From Gimesia chilikensis (GTDB taxonomy: Bacteria > Planctomycetota > Planctomycetia > Planctomycetales > Planctomycetaceae): a stretch of DNA of 64,000 bases. Where the stretch lies: assembly GCF_007744075.1 (NCBI RefSeq), contig NZ_CP036266.1, forward strand, positions 7,840,564-7,904,563. The letters run 5' to 3'. A program made the position numbers and the translations under genes. The notes beneath the pieces were generated by a model that saw only the letters and a list, made by a program, of their open reading frames with translations, was not told where the DNA came from and made no database searches. Of this stretch, positions 18,127-26,952 are shown piece by piece (within the stretch, counting starts at the first letter, position 1; every line of letters begins with the position of its first letter).

Positions 18127-19245
18127 CCGGTTCTTACTCGTTCGCAAATACAAGCTGTTCGTTACTTGGATCGATCCGTTTGTATTCAAAGAACCGATCC
18201 CCGCATCGATCTGCAACTCTTCATCGTACAGATTATTGGGGACAGCGAGGCGACGGTCTTCGCTCCCAACGAATCCGTTGAGTGATAACAGGTAGCTGCA
18301 CCGTTGCCTCTCCATCCACGTCCACAGTTCTCCATAGTCAAATCTCCCCGAGTAAATCTCTGTTTCGGCAACATACGGTGGATCGAGGTATATCACGTCC
18401 CGAAGTCTCGTTGAAATTTCTCGATAATCCCGGACGGTGAAGGTGACATCGTGTTTCATCAGCAATCGGTGCCAGTCTTGCAGTAACGCATGAACTTCTT
18501 CGGGGGGCAGGCCATTTCGTTTGTGGTGGAAACCAACAGTGAACTTTCCCTTTTGGTTAAACCGCACAAATCCATTTCGGCAGGTCCGAAGAACGAAAAA
18601 GAAGTCACAGGGATCGTGGCTCTCATTGAACAGGTCTCGAACCTCCAGATAATAGTTTTTTCCACGCCTGCGGAGCGTGTTCCACATCACTTCATATCTT
18701 TTCTGGAGCGTGGCCGGATCGGACCTAATTTGCTTCCACAGTTCAATCAGCGGAGCGCAGGTGTCACTACAACGAAACCGCTTGACGGGGATGTCGCTCT
18801 TCAATAGCTCGTAAAGCACCGCACCACCGCCAAGAAACGGCTCATAATACGTGGCGATTTCGTTCGGGAAGCGTTTGACGATCTCGCCTGCTTGTAGTCG
18901 CTTCGTGCCGGTCCATCGAATCAGGCTGCGATCTGGTCTGGGAATTGAAGAAGAGACAACTTTTTCTTGCCACAGAGCTTCGACCTCTACTCCGAAGAAG
19001 CTGGCTATGTCTTGGAGGCCCGCTTTGGTTCGTTTATCTGCTCGACCAACTCCTTCATGGCAGAGTCGCCGCACCCATTTATACGGCACGCCGATTTGAT
19101 CTGCGGCTTCTCGCTGTGACAACCATCGACTCTCCAGCAGCGACCGGAAATTCTGCCGGAATGTCTCGGCTCGGCGGTAGCCGTTTCTTTCTTCCAACGT
19201 GTTGTTTTGCTCCCGTTGCCCCAATTTCGATTCCTCGTAATCCAT
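18121..19245 (-). CDS. HTH domain fused to Dam-type adenine-N6 DNA methyltransferase
   Basis: 374 residues. Residues about 28-95 form the same HTH as the regulator at 14565 (LSQREAADQIGVPYKWVRR). Residues about 105-374 are a D12-class (Dam) methylase: RWTGTKR near the start, motif I FLGGGAVL at about 135, TCRNGFVRFN, and motif IV DPPY at about 286. Such enzymes methylate adenine, often in GATC-like sites; the target here is not known. The fusion suggests site-guided or self-regulating methylation. The 3' end abuts repeat copy B. No ribosome binding site is evident at the start. Confidence 0.88.
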   Translation of the reverse strand: MDYEESKLGQREQNNTLEERNGYRRAETFRQNFRSLLESRWLSQREAADQIGVPYKWVRRLCHEGVGRADKRTKAGLQDIASFFGVEVEALWQEKVVSSSIPRPDRSLIRWTGTKRLQAGEIVKRFPNEIATYYEPFLGGGAVLYELLKSDIPVKRFRCSDTCAPLIELWKQIRSDPATLQKRYEVMWNTLRRRGKNYYLEVRDLFNESHDPCDFFFVLRTCRNGFVRFNQKGKFTVGFHHKRNGLPPEEVHALLQDWHRLLMKHDVTFTVRDYREISTRLRDVIYLDPPYVAETEIYSGRFDYGELWTWMERQRCSYLLSLNGFVGSEDRRLAVPNNLYDEELQIDAGIGSLNTNGSIQVTNSLYLRTSKNRG

Positions 19246-19658
19246 TCAGTTCGACCGTAACTGATTGATACCACTTTCTCTATCCACCTTTATCTCCTCG
19301 GATATTAGTGAATTATGGGCGTATTGGACACCTACAAGAAGGGCGAAAGAAAACGATCTTTGGTAAGGCAGATCGCAAGGACAAGACACCGGCAAGTGCG
19401 CCAACAAAGACACAATCATGTGAACAAAAATGAATAAGTACAGATCTGGCAAGCAGGCAAGAAAAATATTAATTGCCCTAATTTCGTGTGGCTGGGATTC
19501 GTGATGGGATTATCCCAACTCACTGATGTGACTGTGTTTACGGATGTCACATTTGCCCATCAGGAAAGAGATTGAAAGGGAGGGACACCGATAATGCGTT
19601 TTACTGATTCGCCACCGTCGGCGGATCGAAATTTTAAACCATATTCTGGAGACTACGA
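19246..19658. other. Divergent intergenic region
   Basis: 413 bases between the leftward HTH-Dam gene and a rightward gene. GATTCGCC/GGCGGATC forms a small palindrome at about 19606-19627. CTGGAGAC is the likely ribosome binding site of the next gene. Nothing else is recognised. Confidence 0.4.
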
Positions 19659-20456
19659 ATGAGCAAGAAAAAAACTGCGAAGCATCAAACCCCGAAACAA
19701 GTCCGTCGTAATCTATCACAACGGATGAAGAAGGGAGAACTGTATGTAGTTTTTACTGGGATCGACGACGAAGTAATGTCACTCCTTACTTATGACGACC
19801 CGGCGAGAACGCCACGCATCTACAGCAAAACCGCACTCGATCCTCGGGTTTGTGAGCAACTCATCATCTGCAAAAGCGTGGAGTCTGCAGTCAAGTGTCT
19901 CGGACCCGAAACCTACGCCGTCGTTTTGCCACTGTCAGCAATGATCGAATACTACGGCGAATTTGAAGTACGACGATGGGCCAAATCGCAGCAATATGTC
20001 AGTCCTACCGAAGTCCGTGGTTACGTATCGAAGAAGGTTGCAACCCTGTCGGTGGGAAATAACTGGAATTCCGCCCGAGTCCGTGGGATTTATATAAAGC
20101 AGGTTGGCGATAACCATAGCCGATGGATATCTAATAATCTCACAAGCACACTTGCTGATCTGCTTGGCTTCTTAGAATGCGTTCGCTTCGAGTTCCTGCA
20201 ATACGACCCTGACGAGTTGATCGTTGATCATTTTGAGGACCTCTGCAATGGTAGTGATTATCTGCTTGACTTCGAAGATCCCTCCGAATCAGTTAACGGT
20301 GACGAGCTATCAACCTTCGAACATCAACTCGAAACCGTGGAGGAGGACATCATGACTTTAGACGAACTTATCGAACTCGTTGGCGAATCATTCAAGCTCG
20401 CCGACCTTCCGTCTCTGGAACAGCCAACATCGAGTCCTCTCATTCTCGTCGGCTGA
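19659..20456 (+). CDS. Hypothetical protein
   Basis: 265 residues, start supported by TGGAG 9 bases upstream. N-terminal 35 residues are Lys/Arg-rich (MSKKKTAKHQ), suggesting nucleic-acid contact. The C-terminal third is strongly acidic (ESVNGDELS, EEDIMTLDEL). The middle has no motif I recognise. It is alone in its orientation, with a structured region downstream. Confidence 0.6.
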   Translation: MSKKKTAKHQTPKQVRRNLSQRMKKGELYVVFTGIDDEVMSLLTYDDPARTPRIYSKTALDPRVCEQLIICKSVESAVKCLGPETYAVVLPLSAMIEYYGEFEVRRWAKSQQYVSPTEVRGYVSKKVATLSVGNNWNSARVRGIYIKQVGDNHSRWISNNLTSTLADLLGFLECVRFEFLQYDPDELIVDHFEDLCNGSDYLLDFEDPSESVNGDELSTFEHQLETVEEDIMTLDELIELVGESFKLADLPSLEQPTSSPLILVG

Positions 20457-20536
20457 CCATTCTCTGGGCCGCCGCTTCCGATTGTGTAAGCCAATTCTAA
20501 CGGTCCGCAATTCTTAAACACAATTTTTGTAACCGG

Positions 20537-20584
20537 CGTGCCGGGTGCGCACGGATTGCGCACCGAGCGGGAACACTCGGCACG
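20537..20584 (+). promoter_or_regulatory. Structured leader with competing stems
   Basis: GGTGCGCA (20544-20551) pairs with TGCGCACC (20557-20564). CGTGCCG (20537-20543) pairs with CGGCACG (20578-20584), but CTCGG (20576-20580) can instead pair with CCGAG (20563-20567). The alternatives exclude each other, as in attenuator-like leaders. It lies 45 bases before two small coupled genes. Confidence 0.45.
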
Positions 20585-20629
20585 TTCGGTCTTTGTAAAA
20601 AGTCTGCGCAAGTTTGGAGAAACAAGTCC

Positions 20630-20755
20630 ATGAAACAAAAAAACAAAAAGGAGAGGCCATCAGTGCCCAGTCGTAACAAGAGTTTATCAGTAAGGTTGTC
20701 ACCGAACATTGCGACAATAGAGCGAAAACCGCTAACTACTTTTCAAGGAGAATGA
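20630..20755 (+). CDS. Possible small basic protein (41 aa)
   Basis: 41 residues starting MKQKNKKERPSV. TGGAGA lies about 11 bases upstream. Its stop overlaps the next start as ATGA (20752-20755), which supports both frames. No family recognised. Confidence 0.45.
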   Translation: MKQKNKKERPSVPSRNKSLSVRLSPNIATIERKPLTTFQGE

Positions 20756-21009
20756 TTATGCCGAAGCATATGCAAGCCAGAACAATTGAGATTCTCTCGA
20801 TCACGGCAGGCAATGTTATTGTGAGAAAGATCACGAAAGAAATGTCGAATGTGAGAACGACGAAAAAGTCTGTTGTGCTTATCACGTACCGACCGGACCC
20901 TGCCAACAGCCATCGTTCAGAGATTGTGGCTGTCACCACAGAACAGGCGCAGAGGATGCGAGACGATCTCGATAGCATATTGAACGTCGAAAATCTGTCG
21001 TGGATGTAG
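20752..21009 (+). CDS. Small hypothetical protein (85 aa)
   Basis: 85 residues from the ATG at 20752 (ATGA overlap with the previous frame), or 83 from 20758, which is better spaced from AAGGAG. The sequence has alternating beta-like segments (GNVIVRKITK, KSVVLITYRP) and a helical end. Function unknown. Confidence 0.55.
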   Translation: MIMPKHMQARTIEILSITAGNVIVRKITKEMSNVRTTKKSVVLITYRPDPANSHRSEIVAVTTEQAQRMRDDLDSILNVENLSWM

Positions 21010-21294
21010 CATTTCAGTCCGTTACAACTTTTGTGCCGGTGGCTGAACGCATCTCGTAAAGTATTATCATGAAGCCACTTATGACCCCAACTTTACAATG
21101 CAAAAAATCGTGCGTATCGTTGAATGTAGGACGACAACAACGTGCGTGATCAATAACTGCAAGTAGCCGTTCACAACTCTGCCGACGGAATTTTCCATGA
21201 CAACAGAACTGCGCTACCGGTGTGCGCAGAGAAAACCAAGTGAATCTGAATGAACCAAACCTGTAACTATTTTTTCAAATTGGAGGACCATGAA

Positions 21295-22230
21295 ATGAAT
21301 ATGACTGCAATCCAACCTAAACAGCGGGCCGATACGTTGTCGGCCACCGAACCCGTCATTCAAGAATTCGGAACGAAGCTTCAACTCATTCGAGACCGAG
21401 TAGTGTCTGTTGCCAATGGATACCAGACCGGCGTGTACATCGTAGGAAGACCCGGCACGTCCAAGACGTTCACGGTGCGACAAGAGTTGGAATTACTCGA
21501 CAAACCATGGGTGAATAAGAACGCCCGCATGACGCCGATGGGGTTGTTCGAATTTCTTGCCGATCATCCCGAACACGTCATCGTCCTCGATGACATCACA
21601 TCGCTCTTCAAAAACGAGCAGGCACTTCAGATTCTGTTGGCTGCGCTCGATGGACAGCCCGACGAGCCGAGGCTCATTTCCTACAAGAGCAAGGACAGGG
21701 ATGAACGAATCTGGTTCACCGGGTCGATCATTGCCATCAGCAACATTCCATTAAGGCATGATCCGTTGGCCCGAGCTTTGGGCAGTCGGATCGTGATGCT
21801 GGAACACGAGCCGACCGATGAGGAAGTCGCAGTGTTCATCCGGCACTTGGCTCTTCAGGGCTACCCAGAGTTATCACCGGATGAATGCCTCGAAGTTGCG
21901 GAGTTTTTGATTGCCGAAACTCGGAAGATGGACCAGCGCCTTGATCTGCGGCATCTGACCAAGGCGTGGCAGGACTACCGGCAAGTCAAGCAGGGTGATG
22001 CCTTGACCTCATGGCAAGACCTTGTGCGGTCCAGTCTTCAAAAGCAGATTGCCGAACCTGTGCGTGCTATTTCCAAGGATGAAGACAAGGAAATTCAACG
22101 ACAACTCATCAAAGAACTCACAGAGAGATTTCCCAATGATCGCCACAGTCAGTTGGCCGAATGGCCGCACGGCAAATCCACATTCTACAAGCGTCTCAAG
22201 GAAGTCACGTCCACTGCACGAATGGTATGA
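21295..22230 (+). CDS. AAA-type ATPase
   Basis: 311 residues. Walker A reads GRPGTSKT at about 50-57 and Walker B VIVLDDIT at about 94-101, followed by GSIIAISN (sensor 1 region) and a GSRIVMLEHEP segment. The C-terminal 100 residues are helical and charged. The ATG at 21295 is chosen because TTGGAGG lies about 8 bases upstream. It precedes two DNA methylase genes, a typical mobile-element or phage-like arrangement. Its target is unknown. Confidence 0.75.
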   Translation: MNMTAIQPKQRADTLSATEPVIQEFGTKLQLIRDRVVSVANGYQTGVYIVGRPGTSKTFTVRQELELLDKPWVNKNARMTPMGLFEFLADHPEHVIVLDDITSLFKNEQALQILLAALDGQPDEPRLISYKSKDRDERIWFTGSIIAISNIPLRHDPLARALGSRIVMLEHEPTDEEVAVFIRHLALQGYPELSPDECLEVAEFLIAETRKMDQRLDLRHLTKAWQDYRQVKQGDALTSWQDLVRSSLQKQIAEPVRAISKDEDKEIQRQLIKELTERFPNDRHSQLAEWPHGKSTFYKRLKEVTSTARMV

Positions 22231-22344
22231 CCTTCTGACACTTCACGTTTTCAGATTTTCAAGAACCAGTTTCCGGCCCTTTGCAGGGAGGGGTCGGGAT
22301 ACATCCACACATTTCATATTTCTCAAAAAAGAAAGAGAACCCCC

Positions 22345-23415
22345 ATGAACAATAGCAACAACAATACAAATCGCATCACTACTCATCACTCGACTGACCG
22401 AAGCTGGACCATCCACCACGGCGACGTTAACAAAGTTTTGCCGACTCTTCCACCTGTCACGTTCGATGGTACTTTTTTCGATCCACCGTATGGCCTCAAC
22501 TTCATGGGGGAAGAATGGGACGGAACTCTCCCGCCCGTAAGCGTACTCGAAGGTCTGCTGCGACTCTGCAAACCGGGTGCTTATTTGCTCGCCTTTGGCC
22601 ATCCAAGGACCTTTCACCGACTCGTCTGCAATATAGAAGATGCCGGTTGGGAGATTCGAGACACGCTCTGTTGGCTCTACGGAGATGGATTCCCCAAAGG
22701 GAAAAACATTGGGCAGACTCTCGGTGAACGGTGGGGCAACTACCACACGTTGCTGAAGCCAGCATGGGAGCCAATCATTCTGGCAATGAAGCCAGTCGAT
22801 GGCAAGTTCGTAAAGAACGCCACGAACCATGGCTGCGGTGGGCTCAACATCGGAGACTGTCGAATTGGGACAACATGTTACACGAAGCGAAGTCATCAGG
22901 CTCCATCTCCAATGCTTGCAGACGGTACTGATAAGGGTAGGCATCCCGCAAATCTCATCCTCAATGAACGAGCCGCAGCGTTGCTGGATGAACAATACGG
23001 AACTTCTCGCTCCCGTCGTTCACGTCGTCGAAAGGCTGGTAGCAATGTCGGTAACGGCAAGACGCTTAAGGCATTCCGTTCTCGAATGGATGTTGTGGAG
23101 GGCTACGGTGATGAAGGTGGTGCGTCTCGGTTTTTCTACTGTGCCAAGGCCAACCGCAAGGAACGCAAGGGAAACGCCCATCCCACGGTCAAGCCGCTTG
23201 CCCTGTGTGAATATCTCGCTCGTCTAATCATCCAGCCGAAGCGTGAGACACCCCGCCGACTGTTAGTTCCGTTCTCGGGCAGCGGGTCCGAAATGATCGG
23301 AGCACTGTCGGCGGGCTGGGATCACTTAACCGGCATCGAAAAAGACGATCAATTCGTCGCCACGGCACGTCAGCGACTCTTCAAAGCAAAGGACGAATAC
23401 ACACGGCCTGCTTGA
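22345..23415 (+). CDS. DNA methyltransferase (DNA modification methylase, beta-type order)
   Basis: 356 residues. Catalytic motif IV FFDPPYGL is at about 44-51 and the SAM-binding motif VPFSGSGSEM at about 307-316, so the motif order is that of beta-class N6-adenine or N4-cytosine methylases. HPTVKPLALCEYL precedes motif I, as usual. The central part would hold target recognition. No restriction enzyme gene is next to it, so it is probably an orphan, perhaps protecting the element from restriction. Confidence 0.9.
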   Translation: MNNSNNNTNRITTHHSTDRSWTIHHGDVNKVLPTLPPVTFDGTFFDPPYGLNFMGEEWDGTLPPVSVLEGLLRLCKPGAYLLAFGHPRTFHRLVCNIEDAGWEIRDTLCWLYGDGFPKGKNIGQTLGERWGNYHTLLKPAWEPIILAMKPVDGKFVKNATNHGCGGLNIGDCRIGTTCYTKRSHQAPSPMLADGTDKGRHPANLILNERAAALLDEQYGTSRSRRSRRRKAGSNVGNGKTLKAFRSRMDVVEGYGDEGGASRFFYCAKANRKERKGNAHPTVKPLALCEYLARLIIQPKRETPRRLLVPFSGSGSEMIGALSAGWDHLTGIEKDDQFVATARQRLFKAKDEYTRPA

Positions 23416-23539
23416 TCTCACCTATTCGGTCATTCGAAGCGGCGATCTCTACACCCCCTGTTTTTGAAACCCCTGTTTGAGTCAAGGCCACCGGTCTGCG
23501 CTCAGTTTTCCAAATGCCACTTTTCCAAAGGACGTAAAA

Positions 23540-24646
23540 ATGAAAAATCAAATTATCGAAGTAAAAATCAGCGACATCAAAATTGGACACCGTCACCGAA
23601 AAGACATGGGCGATGTTGAAGACTTTGCTCTGTCCATCAAAGAAAATGGACTGCTCCAGCCAATCGGTATCACGCCTAAAAATGAACTCGTCTTCGGAGA
23701 ACGTCGTCTGCGTGCCTACCGAGATGTCATGCGAAGTGAGACGATCCCGGCTCGCATCATTGACGTTCCGTCTATTCTGCACTGCCAGTTCGCCGAAAAC
23801 ACGATGAGGAAAGATTTCACTGTCAGCGAGCGTGTTGCCATTGTAGATGCACTTCGTAGTTACAAACACGGCGGGGATCGCCGGTCAAAGCAAATTCGCA
23901 ATATCGATGATGATCTGACTGTCGATCAGGCCGCAAAGCGTGCCGATCTTGGTGGCAAGGACGGTTACGCCCGTGCCAAGAAGGTTGTCGAAAAGGGCAT
24001 CCCAGAACTCGTGAATGCAATGGACAGCAATAAACTGTCTATTGTTGCGGCATCCGAGTTATCAAAGTGTGAACCTGATGAGCAAAAGTCGGTGCTCAAA
24101 AAAGGAGCCGAACATGCCAAGTGGTACGCAAACCGGATTCGAAAGCAGAAAAACGATGTTTCCACTCCCGAATACGAAACACCGCAATGGCTGTTTGACC
24201 ATCTCGATCAGGAATTCCATTTCACATTGGACGCTGCTGCTTTACCAGAAAACGCCAAATGCGAAACATTCTTCACGCCCGAATCGGATGGACTGAAACA
24301 AAGCTGGGCTGGGCAAACAGTTTGGTGCAACCCTCCTTTCAGCAAACACGAAATTGGAGATTGGGTCAAAAAGGCTTACAACGAAAGTAAGAATGGCGCA
24401 ACGACTGTAATGCTTCTTCCGAGTGCTTACAAGGACTACCGATGGTGGAAAAATTGCTGCGTTCACGGAAATATTCGGTTTCTCCACGACTACGTTCGAT
24501 TCCGTCGCCACGGTGAAAAGACGACGGCGTATCTCGATGTTACGGTCGTCATTTTTGGGCCAGACATTATTCCGGGATCAGCAGGGGCTCCGATCATCAA
24601 GGCAAATGTCGAGGCTGCATCGACAACTCCATCAACAGTGGCGTAA
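23540..24646 (+). CDS. ParB-like domain fused to phage-type N6-adenine methyltransferase
   Basis: 368 residues. Residues 1-75 are a ParB/Srx N-domain (HRHRKDMGDVEDFALSIKENG, GERRLRAY at about 53), followed by an ENTMRKDFTVSER helix and a KorB-like segment to about 195. Residues about 210-355 match the Dam_N6A phage methylase family: YETPQWLF and catalytic NPPFS at about 264. The ATG at 23540 is preferred over an earlier in-frame start, as AAAGGA precedes it. The ParB part may guide methylation or act in plasmid-like maintenance; inferred. Confidence 0.85.
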   Translation: MKNQIIEVKISDIKIGHRHRKDMGDVEDFALSIKENGLLQPIGITPKNELVFGERRLRAYRDVMRSETIPARIIDVPSILHCQFAENTMRKDFTVSERVAIVDALRSYKHGGDRRSKQIRNIDDDLTVDQAAKRADLGGKDGYARAKKVVEKGIPELVNAMDSNKLSIVAASELSKCEPDEQKSVLKKGAEHAKWYANRIRKQKNDVSTPEYETPQWLFDHLDQEFHFTLDAAALPENAKCETFFTPESDGLKQSWAGQTVWCNPPFSKHEIGDWVKKAYNESKNGATTVMLLPSAYKDYRWWKNCCVHGNIRFLHDYVRFRRHGEKTTAYLDVTVVIFGPDIIPGSAGAPIIKANVEAASTTPSTVA

Positions 24647-24698
24647 TCGTTTGCTGCAGGTTTTCTTCTCTTTTGACATAATGGAGATCCTTGAAAAA

Positions 24699-24727
24699 TA
24701 GTCCCTGATGAAATTCATCAGGGGCTA
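24699..24727. terminator. Bidirectional terminator
   Basis: TAGTCCCTGATGAA and TTCATCAGGGGCTA form a 14-base stem with a G-T pair. It lies between the convergent ParB-methylase gene and the gene at 24771. Confidence 0.75.
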
Positions 24728-24770
24728 TTACACAAACAGGACCAGCGCCAACGTATTTTCAAAACTAATT

Positions 24771-25271
24771 CTATTTGGCGACCATCTGTGAATCAAGATA
24801 TTCAACTTCGATATAATCGCCTGTCAGTTTTTTCTTTGTACTCTGAAAATGAATCCAATCTCCTTTGATTGTCGCTGGTCCTTCATACCTTTTAACTCGA
24901 TATCTGCTACTGGTGATCCAAACACGGTATTTCAGTTTAACATTTCGAGCTTCAGTTTTGACCTCTTCTTTTTTCGGTTTTTTTGCTACAGCCATCTGTT
25001 GCAAAGCTTCTGATAGGTTTTCATCAAATTCTTTGATGACCGCATTCACATCATAATAATCAATTTCTCTAGCGAATTTTGATGAATGGTGCCATTCGCC
25101 AAAATCACCATGTTCTTTCAAAAGTAATTCACAGCCATACAAAGTAGATTTAATATCCATTCCTTTCAGTTCGTCTCGCAAATGTTTTTTCGCATAGGTC
25201 ATCGGATAACGTCCATTGGATTCTGCCAATATTGCCCGATCAGATTTGATTAAAACGCCATAATTATTCAT
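24771..25271 (-). CDS. Hypothetical protein
   Basis: 166 residues. A Lys/Glu-rich linker (KKPKKEEVKTEAR) at about 98-110 separates an N-terminal alpha/beta part from a C-terminal beta-rich part with VWITSSRYRVKRYEG and GDYIEVEYL, which resembles a small SH3-like barrel. Not recognised. The start is preceded by an AT-rich stretch, and a structured leader (25338-25456) begins 67 bases upstream, exactly as for the gene at 25983. Confidence 0.6.
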   Translation of the reverse strand: MNNYGVLIKSDRAILAESNGRYPMTYAKKHLRDELKGMDIKSTLYGCELLLKEHGDFGEWHHSSKFAREIDYYDVNAVIKEFDENLSEALQQMAVAKKPKKEEVKTEARNVKLKYRVWITSSRYRVKRYEGPATIKGDWIHFQSTKKKLTGDYIEVEYLDSQMVAK

Positions 25272-25337
25272 ATTATCAACTCAAAACAAAACATAAATTT
25301 TGTAAACACAAAAATTGCTTTGAGGATGCAGGGCGGA
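25272..25337 (-). promoter_or_regulatory. AT-rich spacer between structured leader and gene
   Basis: 66 bases containing CAATTTTTGTG and TTTACAAAATTT. The equivalent spacer before the gene at 25983 also has ACAATTTTTGT. It could contain the promoter or an unstructured leader end. Confidence 0.35.
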
Positions 25338-25456
25338 GGACGAGCAGAGTAAGCGTCCAAAATGCGCATGGCTATCTCTCACATTAAAGGTGAGAGATAG
25401 CCAAGGTGGGAGGCATTTCAAGAATGAAATTATGAACCTTTCCCGATAGGGGCTAT
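25338..25456 (-). ncRNA. Structured leader element, copy 1
   Basis: Shares blocks with 26740-26886 in the same order: GGACGAG, TGCGCAT, CTCTCAC, GGTGAGA-ATAGCCAAG, TCCCG-TAGGGGCTA. Read leftward, GATAGCC pairs with GGCTATC, GGGA with TCCC, and a variable hairpin sits inside. A second stem (GGCTATCTCTCAC with GTGAGAGATAGCC) competes with the first. The strand is chosen because both copies lie 67-68 bases upstream of leftward genes. The class is not recognised. Confidence 0.5.
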
Positions 25457-25572
25457 CTCAGAAATTCATTAAAGCGTTGCCTTATTGAACTTGCCGTTTT
25501 CTCGGAAGTAAAGTTGAGACAAAAGAAAACAGCAGTTCCTCTTTCATTCATTGATACACAAGAGATAAAAAG

Positions 25573-25603
25573 TTGGGGAAGCACCAATAAGGAACTTCCC
25601 CAA
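25573..25603 (-). terminator. Terminator after the gene at 25610
   Basis: TTGGGGAAG/CTTCCCCAA stem, read leftward, followed by CTTTTTATC. Its loop (CACCAATAAGGAA) resembles the loop of the hairpin at 27431. Confidence 0.7.
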
Positions 25604-25609
25604 TAGGTA

Positions 25610-25918
25610 TTAAGTCCATTCTCGTTCAGCAGCCATTTCTTGTTCTCGGACAAATCCCTCACGCAAAGCGTCAATCAAATCGTCTACATTTTCAAATGGG
25701 TCATCATCATCATTGTAACATCCACTATGCCACTCATAGATCACCTCATCACTTCCATCTGCCGCTATTGATGGTGAGCCGCAAAATGGAAAATGTGACA
25801 GATGCCCATCTTCATGGCGATATATTGCAACTGAATTTGCAACATACATATCATCATTAAGATAGAGACGTAATGTGTCAAAAATAAATTCTTCTTCTTC
25901 TTTTGTGATTCTCGTCAT
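25610..25918 (-). CDS. Small acidic hypothetical protein
   Basis: 102 residues, rich in Asp/Glu (CYNDDDDPFENVDDL). The N-terminus is helical (TKEEEEFIFDTLRLYL). Such small acidic proteins are common in mobile elements and may mimic DNA; this is only a possibility. GGAAAC lies near the start, and a terminator follows 6 bases past the stop. Confidence 0.6.
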   Translation of the reverse strand: MTRITKEEEEFIFDTLRLYLNDDMYVANSVAIYRHEDGHLSHFPFCGSPSIAADGSDEVIYEWHSGCYNDDDDPFENVDDLIDALREGFVREQEMAAEREWT

Positions 25919-25944
25919 TTTTAGTTTCCTTTTTTATTTGAAAT

Positions 25945-25974
25945 GATTCCCCCGATGATGTCATCGGGGGAATC
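25945..25974 (-). terminator. Terminator after the gene at 25983
   Basis: GATTCCCCCGATGA and TCATCGGGGGAATC form a perfect 14-base stem with a two-base loop, 8 bases past the stop codon. The U-tract is weak. Confidence 0.65.
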
Positions 25975-25982
25975 AAAGTGAA

Positions 25983-26672
25983 TTACGCTATTTGTTTTTC
26001 TGCCATCTCAACTTTTGTGCCATGAATCGAGAATTCAAAGGTTTCCGCTTTGTCAAAAATCTTGCCTGCATAAAGCATAAATGAACTGAATGAATCCATC
26101 ATTACAGATAGCTCGCACTTGCTTGACTGCTCATATTTCACCTTCAGTTCATCAAACACTCCAATCACTGACATGAGATTTGCCGCATCGACAACAATTG
26201 AAGCCTCAAATACTTTGCGTATTTTGTTAGTTTTTTTGGCAGGAGCAGGAGCATTCACAGGAATCACTTTCAACTTTGCCTCTTTGACATCATCTTTGGT
26301 TGGCTCATCATGATTGTTTTTCTTTGCAATTTTTGATGATTCCTCGACTATCTCTTTCACCTTCTCAGGTGCATTTTTTGCCACAGATGACAATGCAGTT
26401 GTTGCATTGTTCGAAAGAGGGGCTGCTAATCGATCAGCCAGATGATTGACCTCGTACCAATTGCAAAAATCATAAGCCCATTGCCGTGTTTTTGAAAAAC
26501 GCTCTTTTACATAAGATTCAAAGGTCTTATGTGTGGCTCGGTAAAGCTTTTCTTTTTTGATCATCATCAGTGCTTTGCCAGCTTCTAATGCTTGATCAAT
26601 CCAGTTATCAACGATGGCTTCAAGACGATCTTTTTTGTCAGCTTCTCTTTTTGTCAGTTTTGTTTCAGACAT
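25983..26672 (-). CDS. Mobile-element protein, DUF3102-like N-terminus
   Basis: 229 residues. The first 90 residues match the pattern seen in plasmid and phage proteins of the DUF3102/ParB-C type: ALEAGKALMMIKKEKLYR, TFESYVKERF, RQWAYDF. A Lys/Ala/Pro-rich linker follows (about 125-150), then a C-terminal alpha/beta part (FEASIVVDAANLMSVIG). Probably DNA-related. A structured leader copy lies 68 bases upstream of the start. Confidence 0.6.
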   Translation of the reverse strand: MSETKLTKREADKKDRLEAIVDNWIDQALEAGKALMMIKKEKLYRATHKTFESYVKERFSKTRQWAYDFCNWYEVNHLADRLAAPLSNNATTALSSVAKNAPEKVKEIVEESSKIAKKNNHDEPTKDDVKEAKLKVIPVNAPAPAKKTNKIRKVFEASIVVDAANLMSVIGVFDELKVKYEQSSKCELSVMMDSFSSFMLYAGKIFDKAETFEFSIHGTKVEMAEKQIA

Positions 26673-26739
26673 GATTTATTTCCTCAATACAAAAATTGTA
26701 ATTATGTAAAGTACAAAGATTGATTGAAGAAATTAGGGG

Positions 26740-26886
26740 GGACGAGTGCGCATAGATGACTACCTCTCACAGCTTATGCAAATCATTGCATGGTTTGTGC
26801 TATACAGTCCAGATAGCACTGGTGAGAAATAGCCAAGTGGGGAGTCGCTTCAATGAAGCTTTTTTAAAGTCCCGGTAGGGGCTACA
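26740..26886 (-). ncRNA. Structured leader element, copy 2
   Basis: Diverged copy of 25338-25456, with a longer variable stem between CTCTCAC and GGTGAGA (about 48 bases) and without a 17-base insert after GGACGAG. Pairing TAGCC/GGCTA, GGGA/TCCC and inner GCTTCA/TGAAGC is kept. GTAG-GGG-CTAC here replaces GATAG-GGG-CTATC in copy 1, consistent with compensatory change. Confidence 0.5.
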
Positions 26887-26952
26887 TCGTTAAGAATTAC
26901 GCCCTATTATACGTGAGATTATGCGAAATGTAAAGTAAATACAAGCAAGATG

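Noticed and set aside
21295-24646. Prophage
   Set aside because: Methylases and AAA ATPase are phage-like, but no capsid, terminase, tail or lysis genes are visible in the window.
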